Positions 29,790 through 38,321 of a stretch of 64,000 nucleotides of DNA are shown here, one piece after another (within the stretch, counting starts at the first letter, position 1; every line of letters begins with the position of its first letter). The DNA comes from Candidatus Oscillochloris fontis. GTDB taxonomy: Bacteria; Chloroflexota; Chloroflexia; Chloroflexales; Chloroflexaceae. The position numbers were made by a program, and so were the translations under genes. Under the pieces are notes generated by a model. The model did not search any database, was not told the origin of the DNA, and saw nothing but the letters and a program-made list of their open reading frames with translations. The stretch spans positions 52,877 through 116,876 of the forward strand of contig NZ_RYFD01000008.1 of assembly GCF_004138135.1 (NCBI RefSeq). The letters are read 5' to 3'.

Positions 29790-30830
29790 ATGAGCGACTT
29801 CTGGGGCGATCTGGGGAAAGCGCTGGGGAAGACTCAGCTTACGCTCGATGCGGCGCGCAAAGAGGCTGAACGCCTCGCCCGTGAGGCGGGCAAGGTGGCG
29901 CAGGATGTGGTTGGTGAGGCTGGCCGTGGCGTGAATGAGGCGCTTGGTCAGGTGCAGCAGTTGGTGACGGGTGACGTGCCGATGGAGCCGGTGAATTTCG
30001 CTGCGCTCGCCGAACATCAGCGCGTGGCGTATGCCGGGGCGCTCTATGCTATGGCCTATGCCGATGGGGCGCTGGATAAGGACGAGTTGCTGCTGATTGT
30101 AGATTTGCTCGATCTGGATGGCCTGACGCCCGCCAGTCGTCAGGTGGTAGTCAGCTATGTGCTGGCTCCACCCACTCTGGCTGATGCCATCGCTGCCTTT
30201 AGCGCTGCCGATGATACGTTGCGCTATGCGCTGTTGCTCAATCTGCTGGAGGTGGCTTGGGCAAATGATCTGCTCGATCCGGCTCAGGATCAGTTGCTTA
30301 CCCAGGCTCAGCAGGTACTTGCGGTGGGCGACGAGCAGTATCGGGCGATCTGGCGCTTTATCCGCGAGATGCGCGCCATTCGGCTGCGTGGCCAGAATGA
30401 TAACGCGGCGGCGCAAGCGACCAAGACGGCTGCTGCCGGTTTGGCGGCGGTTGGGGTGCCGATTGCGATTGTGTATGTCTCTGGTTCGGTGATTGGCCTG
30501 AGTGCGGCGGGGATTACCTCCGGCTTGGCCGCGCTGGGTTTGGGACTGGGGATGGTGCCGGGGATCGGGGTGGCAGTGCTGCTGGGCACCGGAGTCTTTT
30601 TGGGCGTGCGGGCGCTGCTTGATGCGGCCAACCAAGATCTCGTGCGTGGCCAGTTGCGCCAGCGTGCCCAGTTGGTCTTGGCCTACCTCAATGAGATGCT
30701 GGCGCTGCTCGATGCCCAGATCGCTACGCTCAACCAGTCTGGTCGCAGTAGTGTCCAACTCCACGAACGCCGCCGCGCACTCATGCAGATCATCGCCCGT
30801 CGCCAGAGTATGGCCGAGAGTTTGCATTGA
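29790..30830 (+). CDS. TerB-like domain membrane protein
   Basis: 346 residues. The N-terminal 50 residues form a charged helix (KEAERLAREAGKVAQDVVGE). Residues about 75-190 resemble a TerB/DUF533-type helical domain, with MAYADGALDKDELLLIVDLL (acidic residues spaced as in TerB) and a second D-x-x-L half. Two glycine/alanine-rich hydrophobic segments follow (about 214-235 and 245-275, the latter GLGMVPGIGVAVLLGTG), then a helical tail. ATG at 29790 has GAGGTG upstream. TerB-like proteins are tied to tellurite and general stress responses, but the function here is unknown. The pyr operon promoter overlaps its stop codon. Confidence 0.75.
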   Translation: MSDFWGDLGKALGKTQLTLDAARKEAERLAREAGKVAQDVVGEAGRGVNEALGQVQQLVTGDVPMEPVNFAALAEHQRVAYAGALYAMAYADGALDKDELLLIVDLLDLDGLTPASRQVVVSYVLAPPTLADAIAAFSAADDTLRYALLLNLLEVAWANDLLDPAQDQLLTQAQQVLAVGDEQYRAIWRFIREMRAIRLRGQNDNAAAQATKTAAAGLAAVGVPIAIVYVSGSVIGLSAAGITSGLAALGLGLGMVPGIGVAVLLGTGVFLGVRALLDAANQDLVRGQLRQRAQLVLAYLNEMLALLDAQIATLNQSGRSSVQLHERRRALMQIIARRQSMAESLH

Positions 30831-30855
30831 CACCCCCGCATGCGCGTGGTACACT
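30827..30855 (+). promoter_or_regulatory. pyr operon promoter
   Basis: Perfect TTGACA (30827-30832) and TACACT (30850-30855), 17-base spacer. The -35 hexamer covers the stop codon of the preceding gene. Confidence 0.8.
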
Positions 30856-30870
30856 CGCCACGATCATCCT

Positions 30871-31558
<688 letters not shown>

Positions 31559-31599
31559 GCGTGATGGTGTGATTCCATGACGCTCCCCCCCGCTTGATT

Positions 31600-32535
31600 A
31601 TGCAACAGACATCTATGTCCCGTCGCCATATGATTGACCTTGATCAGATCTCTGCTGAGGAGATCGAGGAGATCTTGGTGACGACCGATAGCATGAAGGA
31701 AGTGCTCTCCCGCGAAATTAAACAAGTGCCCGCCTTGCGTGGTCGCACGGTGGTCAATATGTTCTTTGAGGAGAGTACCCGCACGCGGATTTCGTTTGAA
31801 TTGGCGGCTCGCGCTCTTTCGGCCAATATTGTCAACTTTACCGCCCGTGGTAGTAGTGTCGAGAAGGGTGAATCGCTGATTGATACCGTGCGCACTCTTC
31901 AGGCGCTCGGAGCCGATATGGTGGTGATCCGCCATAGTCAGTCCGGTGCGCCCTATCTGGTGGCGCAGCACTTCCACGGCCCGGTGATCAATGCTGGCGA
32001 TGGTCGCCATGCCCATCCCAGCCAGGCGCTGCTCGATCTCTTCACCATCCGTGAACGCCTCGGCCAGCTTGCTGGCCTGAAGGTGGTGATTGTCGGTGAT
32101 ATCCTGCATAGTCGGGTGGCACGCTCTGACATTTGGGGCTTGACCCGTATGGGTGCCCATGTGACTCTGTGTGCCCCGCCGACTCTGCTTGGCCCTAGCC
32201 ACTATTGGCTCGCGACATGGCCCGGTATCAGCATCAGCCACCGTCTCGATGCGGCCTTGGAGGGAGCGGATGTAGTGATGGCGTTGCGCATTCAGAAGGA
32301 GCGTATGCAGGGTGGCTTGTTGCCTTCCCTCCGCGAGTATAGCCGCCACTATGGGCTGACTCCCGAACGCCTAGCGCGTTTGGGCGAACATACGCTGATT
32401 ATGCACCCCGGCCCGATGAATGAGGGTGTGGAGATCTCACCGGAGGCGGCTACCGCCCCCAATTCGGTGATCGAAGCTCAGGTGACCAACGGGGTCGCGG
32501 TGCGTATGGCGCTACTCTACCGTCTGGGTGGGTAG
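31600..32535 (+). CDS. pyrB: Aspartate carbamoyltransferase catalytic chain
   Basis: Condenses carbamoyl phosphate and aspartate, the committed step of UMP synthesis. Motifs: NMFFEESTRTRISFELAAR (carbamoyl-phosphate loop), ARGSSVEKGESLIDTVRTL, VINAGDGRHAHPSQALLDL, and HPGPMNEGVEI near the C terminus. About 311 residues from the ATG at 31600; an ATG at 31615 (MSRRHMIDLDQIS) is equally plausible because neither has a clear ribosome binding site. No pyrI regulatory gene follows. The next gene is a degenerate dihydroorotase homologue, as in pyrB-pyrC' ATCases that need an inactive partner. Confidence 0.94.
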   Translation: MQQTSMSRRHMIDLDQISAEEIEEILVTTDSMKEVLSREIKQVPALRGRTVVNMFFEESTRTRISFELAARALSANIVNFTARGSSVEKGESLIDTVRTLQALGADMVVIRHSQSGAPYLVAQHFHGPVINAGDGRHAHPSQALLDLFTIRERLGQLAGLKVVIVGDILHSRVARSDIWGLTRMGAHVTLCAPPTLLGPSHYWLATWPGISISHRLDAALEGADVVMALRIQKERMQGGLLPSLREYSRHYGLTPERLARLGEHTLIMHPGPMNEGVEISPEAATAPNSVIEAQVTNGVAVRMALLYRLGG

Positions 32536-32547
32536 GAGAGAGAGAAC

Positions 32548-34044
32548 ATGAACTACTTGATACGCAATGGGTCTATTATTGACCCGGCTCGCCGTGTGGC
32601 TACCGTCGGTGATGTGCTGGTGGTGGATGGCAAGGTTGAGCGCCTGATTGATATGGCTGAGATGGGGGTTGATCTTGGCCCCCTCCCTGAGGGTACCGAG
32701 GTGATTCATGCTGGGGGCTGTGTGGTGGCTCCGGGTTTCACCGACTTACACGCCGAGTTGGGTGAACCGGGCTATGAGCAGCGTGAAACGATAGCGACCG
32801 GCACGCGCGCAGCGGTGCAGGGTGGCTTCACGATGGTCTGCGCGATGCCCAACACCAACCCGGTTTTAGATTGTGCTGCCGTGGCGCATCAGGTGGCCGC
32901 GATTGCCCAGCGTGAGGCTCAGGGCCATGTGGCGTTGATCGGGGCGATTACGCAGGGGCGCGAGGGCAAGATCCTGACCGAGATGATCGAATTGGCCGAG
33001 GCGGGCTGTATCGCCTTTAGCGATGCGGGGCGCACGATCCTTGATGCGGGGGTGATGCGCAACGCGCTGGCCTATGCGGCGGCGCTCAATCTTCCCGTCA
33101 TGAGCCACTGTGAAGATTCACGGTTGGGGCTGAACTGGGCCATGCACGAGGGGGCAGTCAGTATGCGTCTGGGTCTCCCCGGCTTGCCCGCTGCTGCCGA
33201 AGAGATCATCATTGCGCGTGACATCGCCTTGGCCGAAGATACCCGCGCCCATCTGCATATCTGTCAGGTGAGTACCGCCGCTGGCGTGGCGCTCATTCGG
33301 GCCGCCAAGGAACGGGGGGTGCATGTTACTGCCCAGGTCTCACCGTATCATCTGACGTTGAGTGATACATGGGTGTTGGGTACACTCGCACCACCGCCGC
33401 TCCCGTTGTCAGCGGCTACGCCCACTCATCGCGGCAAGGGCAAGAATCGCCGTAATACGGCCCCGGAGTTGGGCTTGCCTAGCTGGCTCAATCCGAATCT
33501 TCTCCCACCCTATGATAGTTCGACCCGCGTGCGCCCGCCGCTGCGCAGTGAACAGGATGTGGAGGCGCTGATTGCTGGCCTAAACGACGGTACGATTGAC
33601 GCGATTGCGAGTGGCCATGCCCCGCGCACCCGTGTGGAGAAGGAGTGCGAGTATGGGGTCGCCGCACCTGGTATTAGTAGCCTGGAGACCGCATTGGGCC
33701 TCGTTTTGACCCTGGTGCATCGCGGGGAGATGGATCTGGTCAACACGGTCGCCCGCCTCACCGAAGGCCCAGCTCAGGTGATGGGGCGCTCCCCGGCCAC
33801 CCTGCGCCCCGGCTCCCGCGCCGATATTGTTATCTTCGATCCTGATCGAATGTGGACGGTGGAGCGGAGCCAGTTGGCCTCGTTGAGCAAGAGTACCCCC
33901 TTGCAAGGCCAGCAACTCAAGGGCCAGGTGATGCTGACCATGGTGAGTGGACAAGTCGCCTTCCGGCGTGGTGAGTTTGGGATGCATGGCCGTGGCGGGC
34001 CACAGAGTTCAAAGATTACGGGTATCTTTGGGAATGTGGAGTAG
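32548..34044 (+). CDS. Dihydroorotase homologue, probably catalytically inactive (PyrC'-like)
   Basis: 498 residues, amidohydrolase fold of the type I dihydroorotase family: GFTDLHAELGEPGYEQRETI, AMPNTNPVLD, MSHCED, LHICQVST, NPLL-like region and GISSLETALGLVLTLVH. Active enzymes have HVHLREPG and ATDHAPH. Here these read HAELGEPG (residues about 68-75: second metal-binding His replaced by Glu, substrate-binding Arg by Gly) and ASGHAPR (catalytic Asp replaced by Gly). Loss of these residues argues against hydrolase activity. A 40-50 residue Pro-rich/basic insertion (TPTHRGKGKNRRNTAPELGL) sits at about 285-325. AGGAGAG lies upstream. Known inactive PyrC' proteins support ATCase assembly, which fits its place 12 bases after pyrB. 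A functional dihydroorotase must be elsewhere. Confidence 0.85.
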   Translation: MNYLIRNGSIIDPARRVATVGDVLVVDGKVERLIDMAEMGVDLGPLPEGTEVIHAGGCVVAPGFTDLHAELGEPGYEQRETIATGTRAAVQGGFTMVCAMPNTNPVLDCAAVAHQVAAIAQREAQGHVALIGAITQGREGKILTEMIELAEAGCIAFSDAGRTILDAGVMRNALAYAAALNLPVMSHCEDSRLGLNWAMHEGAVSMRLGLPGLPAAAEEIIIARDIALAEDTRAHLHICQVSTAAGVALIRAAKERGVHVTAQVSPYHLTLSDTWVLGTLAPPPLPLSAATPTHRGKGKNRRNTAPELGLPSWLNPNLLPPYDSSTRVRPPLRSEQDVEALIAGLNDGTIDAIASGHAPRTRVEKECEYGVAAPGISSLETALGLVLTLVHRGEMDLVNTVARLTEGPAQVMGRSPATLRPGSRADIVIFDPDRMWTVERSQLASLSKSTPLQGQQLKGQVMLTMVSGQVAFRRGEFGMHGRGGPQSSKITGIFGNVE

Positions 34045-34048
34045 GGTT

Positions 34049-34178
34049 CCTCCGGTGGGGGTTTGGGGGCGGATTCGCCGCCCCCGAAGATATTTTTTTT
34101 GTTGTTTTTTGGCGGCGTAGCCGCCAAAAAACAACAAAAATGAGGGTTTGGGGCGCAGCCCCAAGGACTTTGCCCATG
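34049..34178. repeat. Stacked three-hairpin intergenic repeat, copy 2 (inverted)
   Basis: Reverse-orientation copy of the element at 862-990: a GGGGGCGG...CCGCCCCC hairpin, a TTGTTGTTTTTTGGCGGC...GCCGCCAAAAAACAACAA hairpin and a TTGGGGC...GCCCCAA hairpin in the same relative order. It follows the pyr operon stop by 5 bases and may also act as its terminator because a run of T follows the first hairpin. Confidence 0.8.
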
Positions 34179-34202
34179 CCCTACAGTTACGGCCAACCTA
34201 CG

Positions 34203-34232
34203 TTGACAGAGATCACCCGGATATGGTATGTT
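34203..34232 (+). promoter_or_regulatory. Probable promoter of the ABC importer operon
   Basis: Perfect TTGACA (34203-34208) and TATGTT (34227-34232), 18-base spacer. It would give a leader of about 225 bases. Confidence 0.6.
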
Positions 34233-34322
34233 TACGCCATTCCTACCTAGCATCCGAGCCAAAATTGATATGACATGGTTGTCACCCATGAGATAGTGAT
34301 CTGGCCGTATTACGTAACGATC

Positions 34323-34357
34323 ACCCTCACCCACTGGACACCGTGGGTGAGGGTTTT
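34323..34357 (+). terminator. Leader hairpin upstream of the ABC importer
   Basis: ACCCTCACCCAC and GTGGGTGAGGGT form a perfect 12-bp stem with an 8-base loop followed by TTTTCT. It lies between the promoter and the first gene, so it is a candidate attenuator. No known riboswitch class is recognised in the leader. Confidence 0.6.
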
Positions 34358-34463
34358 CTGATCGAACCACCCCTTGGGATGACGGGCCGACCCATCACTG
34401 TTGGTGGTGTCGTTCCCCGATTCTATAGTCTGTTGTCCGTCATCTGTTAGGTAGGAGGTTCGC

Positions 34464-36272
34464 GTGTTGCGTAAACGGATCTGGACGTTGATTGTCGTGG
34501 GGATGCTGGCAGCCACGCTATTAAGTGCGTGTAGTGCGCCACCACCCGTAGGTAGCCCCACATTGGTACCGACGGTAGCGGAAAGCGCGGTGGCCGAACC
34601 CACGGTGGCGCTTGTAGAGAGTCCTACTCCGGCAGTTCCGAGCAGTGGGGGGACGCTCAAGATTCTCTATTCCCAGGCCATCACGGTTCTTAACCCATAC
34701 TTGTCGAGTGGCAGCAAGGATCTTGATGGGGCGACGATCATCCTGGAGCCGCTGGCCCACTACAACCAGGATGATCAACTGGTGCCGGCGCTGGCCGCCG
34801 AGATTCCTAGCCTGGATAATGGCGGCATCGCCGATGATTACCGCAGCATCACCTGGAAACTCAAACCCGACGTACTCTGGTCGGATGGCACGCCCTTCAC
34901 GGCGCAAGATGTGGTCTTCACGTGGCGCTACTGCACCGATGTGGCCACGGGTTGTGTCTGGACCTCGCTCTTCGCCAATGTGGAGCAGATCGAGGCGCTC
35001 GATGCCGCCACCGTGAAGATCACCTGGAAGCAGCCTACCCCCAACCCCTTCACCACCTTCGTCAGCCGCAGCGGGCTGATCTTGCAGCAGGCCCAGTTTG
35101 CCAACTGCATCGGGGCCAACGCCATGCAGGACGCCAACTGTCAGGCGGCCAATCTGGCCCCGATTGGCACCAATGCCTATAAACTGAAGGAGTTCCGCCC
35201 CGGCGATACCGTGCTCTACGCGCAGAACCCCAACTACCGCGATGCCGCCAACACCGCGTTTGATCAGATCGAGATCAAGGGCGGCGGCGATCCGGCCTCG
35301 GCGGCGCGGGCGGTGTGTGAGACCGGCGAGGCCGATTTTACCGGCAATTTGCAGGTGACTAAGGCGGTGCTCGATCCGATCTTGGCGGCGGGTATGTGTG
35401 ATACGGTCGCGGGCGGATCAGCGGGGGTCGAGCGCATCAACTTCAACTTCTCCAACCCCGATCCGGCGCTGGGGGCGCAGCGCTCCGAGCCGGATCAGCC
35501 CAACCCCATTCTGAGTGATCTGCGTGTGCGTCAGGCGATCACCAAGGCGATAGATCGCCAGATGATCGCCGATCAACTCTTTGGGACTTCGGGCGTGCCA
35601 ACCTGCAACATCTCGGTCATTCCGCAGGCGTATGCCTCAACCAGCCTCACCTGTGCGCGTGATCTTGAGGCGGCTAAAGCGCTGCTTGATGAGGCCGGTT
35701 GGCTCCTGCCCGAAGGTGGTAAGGTGCGTGAGCGCGACGGTAAGCCGCTGCGGCTCAGTTTCCAGACCAACATCAACGCCTTGCGCCAGAGTGAACAGGC
35801 GATCATCAAGTCCAATCTGGCCGATGTGGGCATTCAGGTCGATCTCGAAGCCTACGATAGCAGCGTCTTCTTTGGCAGCGCGGTGGACAACGAACATACG
35901 ATGCACCAGTTCTTCGCCGACCTCCAGATGTATAGCAACCGGCCCATGGACTATGGCCTCGACTCTTACTTCCAAGCCTGGATCTGTGCTGAGGTCAACT
36001 CGGTGGCCAACCAGTGGACCAAGGCCAACGATCTGCGCTACTGCAACCCGGCCTATGATGCGCTCTACAATCAGTTCATCAGCGAGTTTGACTCCAGCAA
36101 ACGTGCCGAGTTGGCCATGCAGTTGAACGATTTCCTGATCAACGACGCGGTAGTCATTCCGCTGATCAACCGTCTGACGCCGAATGCCAAGGCGAAGAGC
36201 TTGGTCGGCCCGACCCATAGCTCGTTCGACTCGATGTTCTGGAACATCGCCACCTGGAAGCGGGTACCATAA
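34464..36272 (+). CDS. ABC transporter substrate-binding lipoprotein (SBP_bac_5, peptide/nickel type)
   Basis: 602 residues, starting at a GTG with AGGAGG upstream. Signal peptide MLRKRIWTLIVVGMLAATLL leads to a lipobox LSAC, so the mature protein is lipid-anchored outside the membrane. A low-complexity Pro/Val/Thr linker follows. Family motifs are SQAITVLNPYLSSG, SWKLKPDVLWSDGTPFTAQD-like text (ITWKLKPDVLWSDG), DVVFTWRYC, APIGTNAYKLKEFRPGDTV, DLRVRQAITKAIDRQMIADQ and AKALLDEAGWLLPEG. Binds a peptide, nickel or another ligand; the ligand cannot be told from sequence. First gene of the importer unit, separated from the permease by a perfect palindrome. Confidence 0.92.
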   Translation: MLRKRIWTLIVVGMLAATLLSACSAPPPVGSPTLVPTVAESAVAEPTVALVESPTPAVPSSGGTLKILYSQAITVLNPYLSSGSKDLDGATIILEPLAHYNQDDQLVPALAAEIPSLDNGGIADDYRSITWKLKPDVLWSDGTPFTAQDVVFTWRYCTDVATGCVWTSLFANVEQIEALDAATVKITWKQPTPNPFTTFVSRSGLILQQAQFANCIGANAMQDANCQAANLAPIGTNAYKLKEFRPGDTVLYAQNPNYRDAANTAFDQIEIKGGGDPASAARAVCETGEADFTGNLQVTKAVLDPILAAGMCDTVAGGSAGVERINFNFSNPDPALGAQRSEPDQPNPILSDLRVRQAITKAIDRQMIADQLFGTSGVPTCNISVIPQAYASTSLTCARDLEAAKALLDEAGWLLPEGGKVRERDGKPLRLSFQTNINALRQSEQAIIKSNLADVGIQVDLEAYDSSVFFGSAVDNEHTMHQFFADLQMYSNRPMDYGLDSYFQAWICAEVNSVANQWTKANDLRYCNPAYDALYNQFISEFDSSKRAELAMQLNDFLINDAVVIPLINRLTPNAKAKSLVGPTHSSFDSMFWNIATWKRVP

Positions 36273-36285
36273 GCGATGCGGCGGA

Positions 36286-36317
36286 CGTATGGGGCGCGTC
36301 GCGACGCGCCCCATACG
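36286..36317. repeat. Perfect 32-base palindrome between binding protein and permease genes
   Basis: CGTATGGGGCGCGTCG and its exact complement sit 13 bases after the binding-protein stop and 16 bases before the permease start. No T-tract. Such a structure could protect the upstream message from 3' decay and lower permease expression. Parts of it (GCGACGCGCCC) recur near 47265-47280. Confidence 0.8.
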
Positions 36318-36333
36318 GATCACGATACCAACC

Positions 36334-37296
36334 ATGACCCACTACATCCTCCGTCGCTTGCTGATTGCGATCCCCACTCTCTTACTCATCAGCATGGTCA
36401 TCTTTGCGGTGCTGGCATTAGCGCCGGGTGATCCGCTGGCTGAATTTGCGCTCAACCCGGCGATTCCTGAAGCGACTCGCGAACTGATCCGCATTCAGTT
36501 TGGCCTCGATCAACCCTGGCCGATCCGTTACCTCAAGTGGCTCAGTGCGCTTATGCGTGGTGATTGGGGCTTCTCATTTGCCAGCAAATCGCCGGTGATT
36601 GATCTGATCTGGCAGCGCCTCCCCCAGACGTTGCTGGTGGTGGGGAGCGCCCACCTGATCGGGATCGCCCTCGCCATCCCCATCGGGATCATCTCGGCGG
36701 TCAAACAATACTCGCTCTTCGACACCATCGCCACCCTACTGGCCCTGATCGGCCTCTCGCTGCCCTCGTTCTTCATCGGCATCATCTGCATGCTCGTCTT
36801 TGCGGTACATCTGCGCTGGTTCCCGCTGGTCTACAGTTCCACCCTTGAAGTCCGCGACTTGGCCAGCCTGGGGCAGCAACTGCGCCAGATGTTCCTGCCG
36901 GTGCTGGTGGTGGTGGTGCAGCAGACCGGGGCGATTGCTCGCTTTATGCGCGCCGCGATGCTCGAAAACCTTAACCAGGACTATGTACGTACCGCACGCG
37001 CCAAGGGGTTACGCGAGTGGATCGTGGTGCTGCGCCACCTGCTGCCCAATAGCCTCATCCCCGTGGTGACACTGGTAGCCTTGAGTATGCCCAGCATCTT
37101 CTCCGGGGCGATCATTACTGAGACCCTCTTCCGCGTGAATGGCATCGGTGCGCTGCTGATTAGCTCGATCAACACCAACGACACCCCGGTCGTCATGGCG
37201 ATCACCTTCATCTTCGCCGTCCTGACCGTGATCTTCAACCTGATCGCCGACATCCTGTATGGGTTGCTCGATCCACGGGTGCGCTATGCCGACTGA
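36334..37296 (+). CDS. ABC transporter permease, DppB/OppB type
   Basis: 320 residues from the ATG at 36334 (MTHYILRRLLIAIPTLLLIS). A long N-terminal hydrophobic helix is followed by LAPGDPLAEFA and five more membrane segments (for example ALAIPIGIISAVKQY and LIGLSLPSFFIGIICMLVF). The EAA loop is DYVRTARAKGLREWIVVLRH. The frame continues upstream to 36184 but overlaps the binding-protein gene and the palindrome. Forms the transmembrane channel with the following permease. The C terminus reads LYGLLDPRVRYAD, as usual. Confidence 0.94.
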   Translation: MTHYILRRLLIAIPTLLLISMVIFAVLALAPGDPLAEFALNPAIPEATRELIRIQFGLDQPWPIRYLKWLSALMRGDWGFSFASKSPVIDLIWQRLPQTLLVVGSAHLIGIALAIPIGIISAVKQYSLFDTIATLLALIGLSLPSFFIGIICMLVFAVHLRWFPLVYSSTLEVRDLASLGQQLRQMFLPVLVVVVQQTGAIARFMRAAMLENLNQDYVRTARAKGLREWIVVLRHLLPNSLIPVVTLVALSMPSIFSGAIITETLFRVNGIGALLISSINTNDTPVVMAITFIFAVLTVIFNLIADILYGLLDPRVRYAD

Positions 37297-38239
37297 GCGC
37301 CCCGCCCGCAGCCTTATGACCGATGCTTGGTGGCGCTTTCGCCGTCACCGCCTCGCCCTCTTCGGGTGCGCGGTGCTGCTCTGCCTGCTGCTCGCGATCA
37401 CCCTGGGGCCACTGGCCTACCAGTACTACCTCATCGCCCAACTCCAGGCCAACGGCAGCCCCCCGCGTGAGGCACACCCCGATCTGCGCAGCCTGATCGA
37501 ACACTTCGATCTGCGCGCCATCCTCCAGCCACCCAGCCCGGTACACCCCTTTGGCACCGACGATCTCGGTCGCGATCTGCTGGCGCGTTGCCTGTATGGC
37601 GGACGCATCTCACTTGCGGTGGGCCTCGCCGCCATGCTGATCGCCATCGCCCTCGGTACTGCCATCGGAGCCATCGCCGGGTTCTACGGCGGCATGATTG
37701 ACCAGATCCTCATGCGCCTGACCGACCTCTGTTTAGCCTTACCGGGCATCCCGATCACACTCTTGATCGTCTATCTGTTCCGCGAGCCAGTGGTACGGCT
37801 CCTCGGCTCACGCGAGGTGGGGGTCTTTGTGATCATGGTGCTGGTGATTGGTGGGCTGGCCTGGATGAGCACCGCCCGCATCGTGCGTGCCACCCTCCTC
37901 AGCCTCAAACAGCAGGAGTTTGTGACCGCCGCGATAGCGTTGGGAGTGCGCCATCCGGCGATCATCATACGGCACCTACTGCCCAACGCCATCGGGCCAA
38001 TTGTGGTGGCGGCGACCTTAGAGGTGGGCAGTGCGATCATCGCCGAATCAACCATCTCCTTCTTAGGCGTCGGCTTCCCCCCCGACACCCCCACCTGGGG
38101 GCGGCTCGTCACCGATGGCAGCCAGTACCTTCAAGCGGCCCCCTGGCTGGCGCTCTGTCCCGGTGGCCTCATCTTCGTGACGGTCTTGAGCATCAACTTT
38201 GTTGGCGACGGCCTGCGCGATGCCTTCGCTCCGCAGTAG
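37286..38239 (+). CDS. ABC transporter permease, DppC/OppC type
   Basis: 317 residues, ATG overlapping the preceding stop by 11 bases. The DppC hallmark at the N terminus is MTDAWWRFRRHRLALFGCAV. A periplasmic-side segment HPFGTDDLGRDLLARCLYGG follows, then membrane segments and the EAA loop LKQQEFVTAAIALGVRHPAI. It ends GDGLRDAFAPQ. No ATP-binding subunit gene is present on either side, so the importer must use an ATPase encoded elsewhere. Convergent with the PAS kinase at 38322. Confidence 0.94.
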   Translation: MPTERPARSLMTDAWWRFRRHRLALFGCAVLLCLLLAITLGPLAYQYYLIAQLQANGSPPREAHPDLRSLIEHFDLRAILQPPSPVHPFGTDDLGRDLLARCLYGGRISLAVGLAAMLIAIALGTAIGAIAGFYGGMIDQILMRLTDLCLALPGIPITLLIVYLFREPVVRLLGSREVGVFVIMVLVIGGLAWMSTARIVRATLLSLKQQEFVTAAIALGVRHPAIIIRHLLPNAIGPIVVAATLEVGSAIIAESTISFLGVGFPPDTPTWGRLVTDGSQYLQAAPWLALCPGGLIFVTVLSINFVGDGLRDAFAPQ

Positions 38240-38262
38240 AGACGGCGCGCCTAATGGCTTCC

Positions 38263-38321
38263 GACCCTCACCCCCCTGCACCCCTCTTCCGCTTGCGGGA
38301 GAGGGTAGGGGGGAGGGGGTC
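38263..38321. terminator. Convergent hairpin/repeat between permease and PAS kinase genes
   Basis: Near-palindromic stretch centred on CTTCCGCTTGCGGGAG with C-rich and G-rich outer arms. It lies exactly between two convergent stops and likely ends transcription from both sides. The core resembles common bacterial intergenic palindromes. Confidence 0.6.

Noticed and set aside
36184..36333. Upstream extension of the DppB-type permease
   Set aside because: It overlaps the binding-protein gene in another frame and crosses the palindrome; the family start MTHYILRRLL is at 36334.
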